Assembly (NCBI GenBank): GCA_019038695.1
Contig: JAHOYZ010000026.1
Span: 1-57,625 of the forward strand
DNA from: Candidatus Zixiibacteriota bacterium
Lineage (GTDB): Bacteria > Zixibacteria > MSB-5A5 > GN15 > FEB-12
Direction: 5' to 3'
DNA length: 57,625 bases
This document shows, one piece after another, positions 13,621 to 21,739 of this stretch; the stretch's first letter is position 1, and each line of letters starts with the position of its first letter. The notes beneath the pieces are model-generated. The model saw nothing but the letters and a program-made list of their open reading frames with translations, made no database searches and was not told the DNA's origin. The position numbers and the translations under genes were made by a program.

Positions 13621-15660
13621 CTACTGCCCGAGTGCCAGATCGGGGTGATCGTTTCCGTCCTGTTGCGCCAGGAGAATCTCAACCATTTCTGTCAACTGCT
13701 CCAATTTCGCATTAGTCGTTGTCTGACTGTCTCTCAATTGCGCGTTTTGTGAGCGTAACTCCGAGACTACATCAAGAAGGTAAATGGCCAGCTTGTCATA
13801 TTTGACACCTTCCGGTCTGCCTTCATTGTCAAGAAACACAAGCTCCGGTATCTGGGTCGCAACTTCTTCTGCGATCAGGCCGATGTCATCTGTTCCGTTC
13901 TTCCATTGGAAACTGACCGGCCGTAACTTAAGGATGGCTTCAGCATCAATACTCAAAGTCTCAATGTTGTCCTTGTACCTTTCGCTGGAGGAGCCTTTCC
14001 ACAGAACGCCATTGCCATCAACCAGGACCGGCTGACCGGCGCCGGCGGCTATTCCTCTCAACCGAGCTGTGCCGTTAATATCGATGTCTTCGGTGGGATC
14101 ATTGAGATTGATGCCAACTCCTCCGCCGGCGCGAATCAGGAATTGATTATACCCTGTTGATTCAACCGTGTCCAGGCTCGCGTCGGAGAATACGATGCTT
14201 CCCATATGCTTGGAGTGCGCAAAACGACCAAAGGCATACGAGTTCTCCTGCTCGGCCCGGCAGTAGAACCCGTGAGCCAGAGAAGCGCGGCCACTCGCCA
14301 CATTGCCCTTACCTCCGAGAACCGTAGCCCACCAATCTGAGACGGTGTCGGCTTCGCCACCGCATATGACCCCATGAAAGCCGTCCGAACTGATGTAGTT
14401 ATGGCTTCCACTACCAACAAACGATGCCTGTCCGGCAGCTGTGTTGGTGAAGCCTCCCGCACAGACAGCATGATCATGACTAGCAGTGTTCAGTTCGCCA
14501 CCGATGATCGAAGACAATATGCCGATAGCGGTGTTATTGTAACCACAGCCGACGATGCTGCCGTACGACCCCATGAGGTCGAGAGAATCCCCGGCTACGT
14601 TTTCTGACCCGCACCCAATAAAACACCTGAAACTGCCAGCCACATTGCCGTAACCGCCAACCACTGTGGAATGGGTACTCATGGCCTTCTGCACGTTGCC
14701 GCTCCCTATAAAGGCCGATGCCCCCCCAGTGATGTGGTTATCCTTCCCGGCGCCAATAAAACTGTTATTCCCGGTGATGCTATTGCCGTGGCCGGCACCT
14801 ATAGCCGATGAGCGACCATCGACGATATTGTCATAGCCCCCGAGAATAGACGACGAGTCCTGCAAAACTGTATTACCATAGCCGAAGACGTTGGCATACT
14901 GGGCCGAGGCATCGTGATCTCCACCGATTGTAACCTTGCCCTTTCCCATGATATCGCCGTCGGCATAGATCACCATGTTGGTGTCGTTCAGGGTCTCGTT
15001 GAGAAAATATATTCCGTCCTGGGCGATGTGTACACGGCTCACACCTTTTGCGCTTGACGTCACGATATCGACCCCTGCACCTGAGACCTGGGTCAGGTCG
15101 TCACCTCCCGGACCCTTGACAATCAGGAGAGGAGTATCACCTGTGGCATCCATCGTGATGACGTTGATCCCTTCTGAATCCTGAATATTTAAGGTTGCGT
15201 CATCGCCTCTCCCCTCTTCGGTCGGAGCCACGACCAATCCACCGTGCACAACCCCAGCGTCTGCGTTGTCGATTGTGCTGACTCGCATGGAATAGGCTGA
15301 TGATACCAGTCTTGTGCGAGGGGACAACTCTGCATCGGCTCCAACTGTGATTCCGAGCCACCGGTCCGACCCCTCAAAGACCGAGTCGTCGATCGGTCCC
15401 TTGGCCTGTTGGCCCAGGATATGATCAAAAGCACCATCATTGTTCGGAGTAATGTTCGCAGTCTCAGACCACAGCTCCGTAGGGCCGCTGGCGGCATCAT
15501 AAATAGCAAATTTGACCGACACTTCCGTCGTGACCGGATTGCCATCTCCATCCAAAAGGACCGCCTGGTAGTTGAGTAATTGCGGCGCCGCCCCCGCAAG
15601 AATAAGGGTGGTGGTCATCAAGCACACTATCACCACAATAACATACCTTAACCTTGACAT
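13621..15660 (-). CDS. Secreted head-repeat surface protein with S74 intramolecular chaperone domain
   Basis: A signal peptide (VIVVIVCLMTTTLILAGA) is followed by an N-terminal domain shared with the genes at 16200 and 18500 (APQLLNYQAVLLDGDGNPVT). The middle (about 255-480) is a string of roughly 14-residue repeats of the GxxNxVxGxxSxIGGG kind, like the head of trimeric autotransporters. The C-terminus is a peptidase S74 / intramolecular chaperone domain (SERYKDNIETL, then RPVSFQWK, DIGLIAEEV, GVKYDKLAIYLLDVV) and a coiled coil. S74 domains help trimers fold and then cut themselves off in phage tail spikes. No outer-membrane anchor is seen, so the export route is unclear. Confidence 0.85.
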   Translation of the reverse strand: MSRLRYVIVVIVCLMTTTLILAGAAPQLLNYQAVLLDGDGNPVTTEVSVKFAIYDAASGPTELWSETANITPNNDGAFDHILGQQAKGPIDDSVFEGSDRWLGITVGADAELSPRTRLVSSAYSMRVSTIDNADAGVVHGGLVVAPTEEGRGDDATLNIQDSEGINVITMDATGDTPLLIVKGPGGDDLTQVSGAGVDIVTSSAKGVSRVHIAQDGIYFLNETLNDTNMVIYADGDIMGKGKVTIGGDHDASAQYANVFGYGNTVLQDSSSILGGYDNIVDGRSSAIGAGHGNSITGNNSFIGAGKDNHITGGASAFIGSGNVQKAMSTHSTVVGGYGNVAGSFRCFIGCGSENVAGDSLDLMGSYGSIVGCGYNNTAIGILSSIIGGELNTASHDHAVCAGGFTNTAAGQASFVGSGSHNYISSDGFHGVICGGEADTVSDWWATVLGGKGNVASGRASLAHGFYCRAEQENSYAFGRFAHSKHMGSIVFSDASLDTVESTGYNQFLIRAGGGVGINLNDPTEDIDINGTARLRGIAAGAGQPVLVDGNGVLWKGSSSERYKDNIETLSIDAEAILKLRPVSFQWKNGTDDIGLIAEEVATQIPELVFLDNEGRPEGVKYDKLAIYLLDVVSELRSQNAQLRDSQTTTNAKLEQLTEMVEILLAQQDGNDHPDLALGQ

Positions 15661-15859
15661 AAGTATCCTCCTTCTTAAAACTATATTTATCTATTATGCA
15701 TGCTTAGACATCATTACGATACCGACTACCTCAGTAATCGTTGACAGAGATTAATACGCTGCTCTGGCCAAAACACGACTTATACTATTAACATCATGGT
15801 ATCTATCATCTACGTTGTGTTTGTCCGTCCTGCTTCCTGACGATAAACACGATATTGAT

Positions 15860-15888
15860 AAATTACTTATAAATCGCAATAAAGTCAA
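15860..15888 (-). promoter_or_regulatory. Possible promoter of the S74 surface protein
   Basis: On the minus strand TTGACT (15888-15883) and TAATTT (15865-15860) lie 17 bases apart. The -10 box is weak. The leader to the ATG at 15660 would be about 190 bases. Confidence 0.4.
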
Positions 15889-15941
15889 GAGTCACGAGCC
15901 TTTTCTTGCGGCGCCAAATCAAAGATCCGAAGTAATAGTTG

Positions 15942-15970
15942 TTGACGATTGAGGAAATACCGAGTATACT
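15942..15970 (+). promoter_or_regulatory. Promoter of the surface-protein operon 16200-21571
   Basis: TTGACG (15942-15947) and TATACT (15965-15970) are 17 bases apart. The leader would be about 220 bases and contains a hairpin GGTCGT/ACGACC at 16106-16127 and repeated CCCGG words, so it may be structured. No known riboswitch is recognised. Apart from the two divergent promoters and this leader I see nothing in the 540-base gap 15661-16199. Confidence 0.6.
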
Positions 15971-16199
15971 TAATAGAGCAGGTGCGTGTAGTTGTGTACT
16001 TCCTATATGAGAAGATCACATCGCAGGTTAGCACCAAGATGTTGAAAAACACCAAATTGAATTACGATTCCGGTATCCCGGGGTAATCCCGGTATATCGA
16101 CCTGTGGTCGTTTTGTTGCAGACGACCGATAGGACGAATGTAAGTAATGACAGAAATATCCTCTTTGCAATTCCATACCCAATACGAAAGGGAATTAAC

Positions 16200-18458
16200 A
16201 TGCAAAAACTGTTAATCATCAACGTAGTAGCGATCCTCATGTTGTGTGGATCGACTGCCCTTGCCGGAGCGGCACCGCAACTCCTCAACTACCAGGCAGT
16301 TCTCCTGGATGGTAATGGCGATCCGGTCACAACGGAAGTGTCGGTTAAGTTTGCCATCTACGACGCTGCCAGTGATGGGACTGAGTTATGGACGGAAACA
16401 TCAACCATAACTCCGAACGATGATGGCGCCTTTGATCATATCCTGGGTCAGGAAGTTAAGGGATCAATAGGCGATCTGGTTTTTGCTGGTCCGGACCGGT
16501 GGCTTGGAATCACAGTTGGAGCCGATGCTGAGTTATCACCACGTACGAGGCTGGTATCCTCAGCTTATTCCATGCGAGTCAGCACCGTTGACCAATCAAC
16601 TGCGGGGGAACTATTCGGTTCGATGAAACTCTCCTCTTCAGCCAAGGCAGTGGCTAGTCTTACTATTGCTGGATCTGGTTCTGACAGTATTTATTTTAAT
16701 TCTTCCAGTGGGACGATCCTGTCAGCCACCAATGGAGACGGCTACGAGGTTGTGAACTTCAACACCAATGGGGACAACAACTCGGCCCTTTTTGTGGTCA
16801 GAGGACCCGGGGGCGATGAGGAGACAGTATTCAGTTCTGGCGGTATGAATGTCAGCGCCGAGACTGCCACACGTGCGATGGAGAATGTGGTCTCACTGAC
16901 TCGGGACGGGTTCACGGTGTTCTCAACCGACGATCCCGCCGATGAGTTGGTTAACATCTCTGAAGATGCAGCGGCTTGTGGTGGTCAGGTTGAGGTAAGC
17001 GCCTGCGCCCTGGGCAGGGGAATCACCCGCACCGTGCGGATCGCCCCGGCGGTCGGCGAAGTACTTAAGGCTACCGAAGCAAACAATGATGACGTGCTGC
17101 TCCTTGCTGCGGACGCAAACGGCGCTTCCTTCATGGTCGCAGCCAGCGATGCCGCGAAGCTCGACCCTAAGGTCGTAACGAGCTCGGTACTCATCGAGCC
17201 GGCAACCAATACTGTCTTGAAAGCTGTGGACAACACAGGCGAGTCGTTGATTGAGCTGTCCACGGCGGATGCTGAAGGTGTGATCATACTTACCAATCCA
17301 GCTAAGGCGGGCAGTAGAGTTGAGATCAAGGAAGATGGTATTTACTTCTATGATGCTACCCGTTCAGAGACTACGATGGTAATTACTGCCGACGGCAGTA
17401 TTAATGGCCAGGGAAGTCTGACCATGGGCCAGAACGTTGTAAATGATGGTAACTGGTGCAACGTGCTGGGCGTCGATAACGAGGCCGTTGGTGATTCGTC
17501 AGCCGTGCTCGGCGGATTCAAGAACTTCGCCGACGGGCAAACTTCTGTCGTTGTTGGAGGATCAGGTTGTTCTACGTATGTCGACGTAAAAGGGACTCCC
17601 AATAATGCAGCCATTGTTGGAGGATCCAAGAATACTACTTGCGGCCGTAGATCCTTTATCGGTGGCGGTGCCGAAAACAAAATCGTGCACCAATACGGGG
17701 TTATCGGAGGTGGTCTCCGAAACTACATTGCCGGCTGGGCAGCATCAATTCCATCCGGTGAAGACAACTACATCAACCATAATTCTGCCTATTCTTGCAT
17801 CCCTGGAGGGCTCGCCGATACTATCGGTGGCATAGCGCGGTTCAGCATGGCATTTGGAAATGAAGTCTTGGTCGAGGAGGCATATCGAGTAGTGTTCTTC
17901 GAAGCGGATTCCTCCGGGGCATTGGCGATCAATCGCGACAATGATGGCTCGACTACTATTGATCACCCCATTCATGTTGGCACGAATACTGAAAACGGCA
18001 ATGGTGCTTATCTTACTACAGGCGGCGTATGGACCCTGGGTGTCGGTAAAGCATACAATAAGAGTATGGGACGACTGGATGGCAGTGACGTGCTTAAACG
18101 AATCAATGATCTCCCAGTTGAACAATGGGAATGCAATGATACAGGTGAGAGACACATCTGGCCCGACGCTGAGGGCTTCCACACCCAGTTTGATGTGGGT
18201 GTTCTATCCAAAGACGGTACTCGCAATACCGAGAATCTTGCGGCCATTGATGTTGCCGGCGTTGCATTGGTAGGAGTCCAGGAGCTATACCGCATGGTCC
18301 AGGAGCAGCAGTTGTTGGCTACGGAGTTCAAAGACAAAGACCTCCGTATCGAACAACTGGAGATGCGCCTGACTCAAATGGAAGCCATGATGGAGACAAT
18401 TCTGGCTGCCAAAACCGGAACTGACAACAACGGCCAGGAACTGGCTAACAACCGATAG
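16200..18458 (+). CDS. Secreted repeat-type surface protein, paralogue A
   Basis: The start at 16200 is chosen because a signal peptide follows at once (LLIINVVAILMLCGSTALAGA). The mature N-terminus, APQLLNYQAVLLDGNGDPVT, is the domain shared by three proteins in this window. A long middle of unclear fold follows, then head-like repeats (VLGGFKNFADGQTSVVVGGS, VIGGGLRNYIAGWAASIPSG) and a C-terminal coiled coil (LRIEQLEMRLTQMEAMM). Unlike the gene at 13621 it lacks the S74 chaperone domain. Residues about 58-233 are nearly identical to paralogue B at the DNA level. It is first in a three-gene operon. Confidence 0.85.
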   Translation: MQKLLIINVVAILMLCGSTALAGAAPQLLNYQAVLLDGNGDPVTTEVSVKFAIYDAASDGTELWTETSTITPNDDGAFDHILGQEVKGSIGDLVFAGPDRWLGITVGADAELSPRTRLVSSAYSMRVSTVDQSTAGELFGSMKLSSSAKAVASLTIAGSGSDSIYFNSSSGTILSATNGDGYEVVNFNTNGDNNSALFVVRGPGGDEETVFSSGGMNVSAETATRAMENVVSLTRDGFTVFSTDDPADELVNISEDAAACGGQVEVSACALGRGITRTVRIAPAVGEVLKATEANNDDVLLLAADANGASFMVAASDAAKLDPKVVTSSVLIEPATNTVLKAVDNTGESLIELSTADAEGVIILTNPAKAGSRVEIKEDGIYFYDATRSETTMVITADGSINGQGSLTMGQNVVNDGNWCNVLGVDNEAVGDSSAVLGGFKNFADGQTSVVVGGSGCSTYVDVKGTPNNAAIVGGSKNTTCGRRSFIGGGAENKIVHQYGVIGGGLRNYIAGWAASIPSGEDNYINHNSAYSCIPGGLADTIGGIARFSMAFGNEVLVEEAYRVVFFEADSSGALAINRDNDGSTTIDHPIHVGTNTENGNGAYLTTGGVWTLGVGKAYNKSMGRLDGSDVLKRINDLPVEQWECNDTGERHIWPDAEGFHTQFDVGVLSKDGTRNTENLAAIDVAGVALVGVQELYRMVQEQQLLATEFKDKDLRIEQLEMRLTQMEAMMETILAAKTGTDNNGQELANNR
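16371..16898 (+). repeat. Near-identical block, copy 1 (matches 18671-19198)
   Basis: With a constant offset of 2300 bases, I see only about five differences over some 528 bases; about 420 bases (16444-16864) show none. The flanks diverge clearly, including the 5' parts of the same genes. This points to recent gene conversion or duplication. Confidence 0.85.
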
Positions 18459-18499
18459 GCAGAGGTTAATGATATGAATAACAACATAAGGAGAGTAAC

Positions 18500-21037
18500 A
18501 TGCAAAAACAGTTAATCATCAGCGTTGTAGTGATCCTCATGCTGTGTGGATCGACTATCCTTGGCGGGGCTGCGCCACAACTGCTTAACTACCAGGCCGT
18601 CCTTCTGGATGGAAGCGGTGATCCGGTCACCACCGAGGTGTCGGTTAAGTTTGCTATTTATGATGCCGCCAGTGATGGGACTGAGTTGTGGACGGAAACA
18701 TCAACCATAACTCCGAACGATGATGGCGCCTTTGATCATATTTTGGGTCAGGAAGTTAAGGGATCAATAGGCGATCTGGTTTTTGCTGGTCCGGACCGGT
18801 GGCTTGGAATCACAGTTGGAGCCGATGCTGAGTTATCACCACGTACGAGGCTGGTATCCTCAGCTTATTCCATGCGAGTCAGCACCGTTGACCAATCAAC
18901 TGCGGGGGAACTATTCGGTTCGATGAAACTCTCCTCTTCAGCCAAGGCAGTGGCTAGTCTTACTATTGCTGGATCTGGTTCTGACAGTATTTATTTTAAT
19001 TCTTCCAGTGGGACGATCCTGTCAGCCACCAATGGAGACGGCTACGAGGTTGTGAACTTCAACACCAATGGGGACAACAACTCGGCCCTTTTTGTGGTCA
19101 GAGGACCCGGGGGCGATGAGGAGACAGTATTCAGTTCTGGCGGTATGAATGTCAGCGCCGAGACTTCCACACGTGCGATGGAGAATGTGGTATCACTGAC
19201 TAAGGATGGGTTCATAATGAACGATTCCGATAATCCTGCTGACGAGCTAGTCAGGATTACCCGCACGACCGATGGGGCTGAGTTAGTTTTCAATCAAGTG
19301 TCCAAGGGAGGGTTCGAACTTTCGGTACCAATAATGGCCATATCCGAAAAGGGTGTTTTGATATTCGATCCTGCGACCGCGGAAACACTGGCGGTTTTGG
19401 ATAATGCCGGCAGTCTCGTCCAGAGTAATTCTGACGGCGATATGGCTGAGCACAGCTCGACTGGTTCCAGCTACTACTACGATGACGGTCTTAAAGTTTC
19501 GCAGATGTCGGTGAGCGTTTCTGCTGATGGCATCACTGTTTTCTCGAAAGACAATCCGGGAGACCCGGCCGTTGAGATCAAGTATAATGATAACCGTTCC
19601 GAGATTATTCTCAGTCAACCGAACAAAGCCTCCTCGCCCAGTTTCGTGTTAACGGATGCTGGGCTGTACGCCATGGAGAATGGCGGAGCTGACACTAACC
19701 TGTTCTTCTCGGCAAGCGGCAATATTATCAGCAACGGTCAGATCGCTGTTGGTGAAGGTTGTAACTGGGGCGCGGCCAAAGATGACCCCACCTGGTCGGT
19801 CGTGTTCGGGTTTGGCAACACGGCCAGCGGGGACTCATCGACGGTCAGCGGCGGATACAACAATGTGGCTTCAGCCCGCATTTCCACGATTAGCGGTGGT
19901 GCCAACAATACGGCATCTGGAAAGGCCAGTGTTGTGGGTGGTGGTTACAGCAACACGGCCACCAAGCGATATACAACAGTTGGTGGCGGCGTGGCCAACT
20001 TGGTTGATAGTTCGTATTCGGTCATTGCGGGCGGATATATGGATACCTGCCACGGTACTATTTGTGTGATTGGGGGTGGTTTGTCAAACAAGATTGACTA
20101 CGCCACAGTCAGTTTTATCGGTGGTGGACAGGACAATACCATTAAAGACACGGCGGGCAGCGGCTGGCTCTCCGGGGCCACTATTGCCGGCGGCAGCAGC
20201 AACTTCGTTACTGCCAGCTATGGTACTGTTTGTGGAGGTAATGGGAACCTGGCCGGCCCCGTTGCATTTGTCGGCGGCGGTTCCGACAATCATGCAACGG
20301 GTGGTCGCTCCGGCGTGGTTTCGGGTTGGCATGCCCGAGCCCGGGGGAACCTATCTCTTGCCACTGGGTTCGGAGCTAAGGCAAATCATGATGGGTCAAC
20401 AGTGCTGTCAGCTGTGCACTCGTCTACAGAGTCAGATTCGGTAATGTCAAACGGTATTGGCCAGATGGTAATCCGTGCCCAAGGTGGCATGTATATCACC
20501 AACGTGGGCGGTTTGGCAACGGCAACAGACGGCACGAAGCTGATTCAGACAAACACCGGTGCTTCCCTGACCACCGGAGGTGTTTGGACTAACTTTACAC
20601 CCCCCAAATCCCGAGGACAGCGGACCCCGGTGGATGGCCATAAGGTGTTGGGTCTATTGGATCAACTACCAATTGAACGCTGGACTGAGGAGCCTAACGG
20701 TAGCACAGTCCATGTCAGCCCATCAGCCGAAGAGTTCAACCATCTGTTCGGCGTAGGAACCGATGACGAATCGCTCGCTTCACTTGACCTGTCAGGAATC
20801 GCCCTGGCTGCAATTAAGGAACTGAACCAGAAGATGCAAGAGCAGCAATTGTTGGCCACGGAGCTACAGCAGTCAATACAGGAGCAGCAGTTGTTGGCTA
20901 CGGAACTCAAAGACAAAGACCTCCGTATCGAACAGTTGGAGATGCGCCTGACTCAAATGGAAGCCATGATGGAGACAATTCTGGCTACCAGGAACGGAAC
21001 TGATAACAACGGCCAGGATCTGGCCATCAGTCAATAA
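18500..21037 (+). CDS. Secreted repeat-type surface protein, paralogue B
   Basis: Starts after an AAGGAGAG ribosome site 42 bases past paralogue A. It has a signal peptide (LIISVVVILMLCGSTILGGA), the shared APQLLNYQAVLLDG domain, and a block almost identical to paralogue A. A different middle follows, then a long run of head repeats (VFGFGNTASGDSSTVSGGYN, NVASARISTISGGANNTASG, KASVVGGGYSNTATKRYTTV). The C-terminal coiled coil contains an internal duplication (EQQLLATEL twice). At 845 residues it is 93 longer than paralogue A. It is probably a trimeric fibre exposed at the surface; no anchor is seen. Confidence 0.85.
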   Translation: MQKQLIISVVVILMLCGSTILGGAAPQLLNYQAVLLDGSGDPVTTEVSVKFAIYDAASDGTELWTETSTITPNDDGAFDHILGQEVKGSIGDLVFAGPDRWLGITVGADAELSPRTRLVSSAYSMRVSTVDQSTAGELFGSMKLSSSAKAVASLTIAGSGSDSIYFNSSSGTILSATNGDGYEVVNFNTNGDNNSALFVVRGPGGDEETVFSSGGMNVSAETSTRAMENVVSLTKDGFIMNDSDNPADELVRITRTTDGAELVFNQVSKGGFELSVPIMAISEKGVLIFDPATAETLAVLDNAGSLVQSNSDGDMAEHSSTGSSYYYDDGLKVSQMSVSVSADGITVFSKDNPGDPAVEIKYNDNRSEIILSQPNKASSPSFVLTDAGLYAMENGGADTNLFFSASGNIISNGQIAVGEGCNWGAAKDDPTWSVVFGFGNTASGDSSTVSGGYNNVASARISTISGGANNTASGKASVVGGGYSNTATKRYTTVGGGVANLVDSSYSVIAGGYMDTCHGTICVIGGGLSNKIDYATVSFIGGGQDNTIKDTAGSGWLSGATIAGGSSNFVTASYGTVCGGNGNLAGPVAFVGGGSDNHATGGRSGVVSGWHARARGNLSLATGFGAKANHDGSTVLSAVHSSTESDSVMSNGIGQMVIRAQGGMYITNVGGLATATDGTKLIQTNTGASLTTGGVWTNFTPPKSRGQRTPVDGHKVLGLLDQLPIERWTEEPNGSTVHVSPSAEEFNHLFGVGTDDESLASLDLSGIALAAIKELNQKMQEQQLLATELQQSIQEQQLLATELKDKDLRIEQLEMRLTQMEAMMETILATRNGTDNNGQDLAISQ
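18671..19198 (+). repeat. Near-identical block, copy 2 (matches 16371-16898)
   Basis: The partner of the block in paralogue A. The 3' ends of the two genes are also near-identical (18301-18451 with 20880-21030, offset 2579), leaving the middles different. Confidence 0.85.
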
Positions 21038-21052
21038 GCCGAGGAGGATGAA

Positions 21053-21571
21053 ATGAATGACTATAGACTAAAGGTAATCGGCCTGGTTGTAGTGGTGCTG
21101 CTGGCCATGTCCGGAACCGTCACTGGCGGTAAAGAATCAACTTCTTCGCCAGCCTCTACGACCGTAGAACAACCCTCCTCAAAGGCGGGCGAGCAGATCA
21201 ACTGGCAGGTAATATCCGGAGGTGGGACATCTGCCGCAACCGCAAGTTACAGTCTCAGCGGTACCGTTGTCCAGACAGCGGTTGGCCATTCGAGTTCAGA
21301 CAACTACGCCGCATATTCCGGCTTTTTCCCGTCCGGGGGAAATGACAAATGCTGTATCGATATTACCGGCAATATCGACAACGATCCGTCCGATGAAATC
21401 AACATTGCTGATCTGACCTACCTGGTGGCCTATTTGTTCACTGGAGGTCCGACTCCTGAGTGCCTGGATGAAGCTGACGTAAACGGCGATGGCGATATCA
21501 ATATAGCTGACTTGACCCATCTGGTTGCGTACTTATTCACGGGAGGTCCTGAGCCAGCGCCGTGCTATTAG
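21053..21571 (+). CDS. Secreted protein with C-terminal dockerin-like repeats
   Basis: A GAGGAGG ribosome site and 15-base gap follow paralogue B. The protein has a signal peptide (VIGLVVVVLLAMSGTVTG), a Ser/Thr-rich segment, and a short repeat domain (ISGGGTSAATASYSLSGTVV) common at the start of proteins in these phyla. It ends in a pair of type I dockerin-like calcium loops: D-x-N-x-D pattern in NIDNDPSDEINIADLTYLVA and again in DVNGDGDINIADLTHLVA, each followed by YLFTGGP. In cellulosomes such modules bind cohesins; in FCB-type bacteria they are widespread and their partner is mostly unknown. Confidence 0.85.
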   Translation: MNDYRLKVIGLVVVVLLAMSGTVTGGKESTSSPASTTVEQPSSKAGEQINWQVISGGGTSAATASYSLSGTVVQTAVGHSSSDNYAAYSGFFPSGGNDKCCIDITGNIDNDPSDEINIADLTYLVAYLFTGGPTPECLDEADVNGDGDINIADLTHLVAYLFTGGPEPAPCY

Positions 21572-21601
21572 GAAAACAGCTTACACAACGTTTCCACTGT
21601 T

Positions 21602-21636
21602 GGGCCACCTTCCGTTCAGGTCGGTGGCCCTTTTTT
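21602..21636 (+). terminator. Rho-independent terminator of the surface operon
   Basis: A stem GGGCCACC (21602-21609) with GGTGGCCC (21623-21630) and a run of six T (21631-21636), 30 bases after the dockerin gene. Confidence 0.9.
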
Positions 21637-21739
21637 CCATCCCTGTTGGACAAAGTCCCGTCAAAAAGTATTGTACTTATTCAGCACTCGAAGTATCTTT
21701 TTGCCAACCAATATGCTGAAGACCGGTTGACGAAAGACA

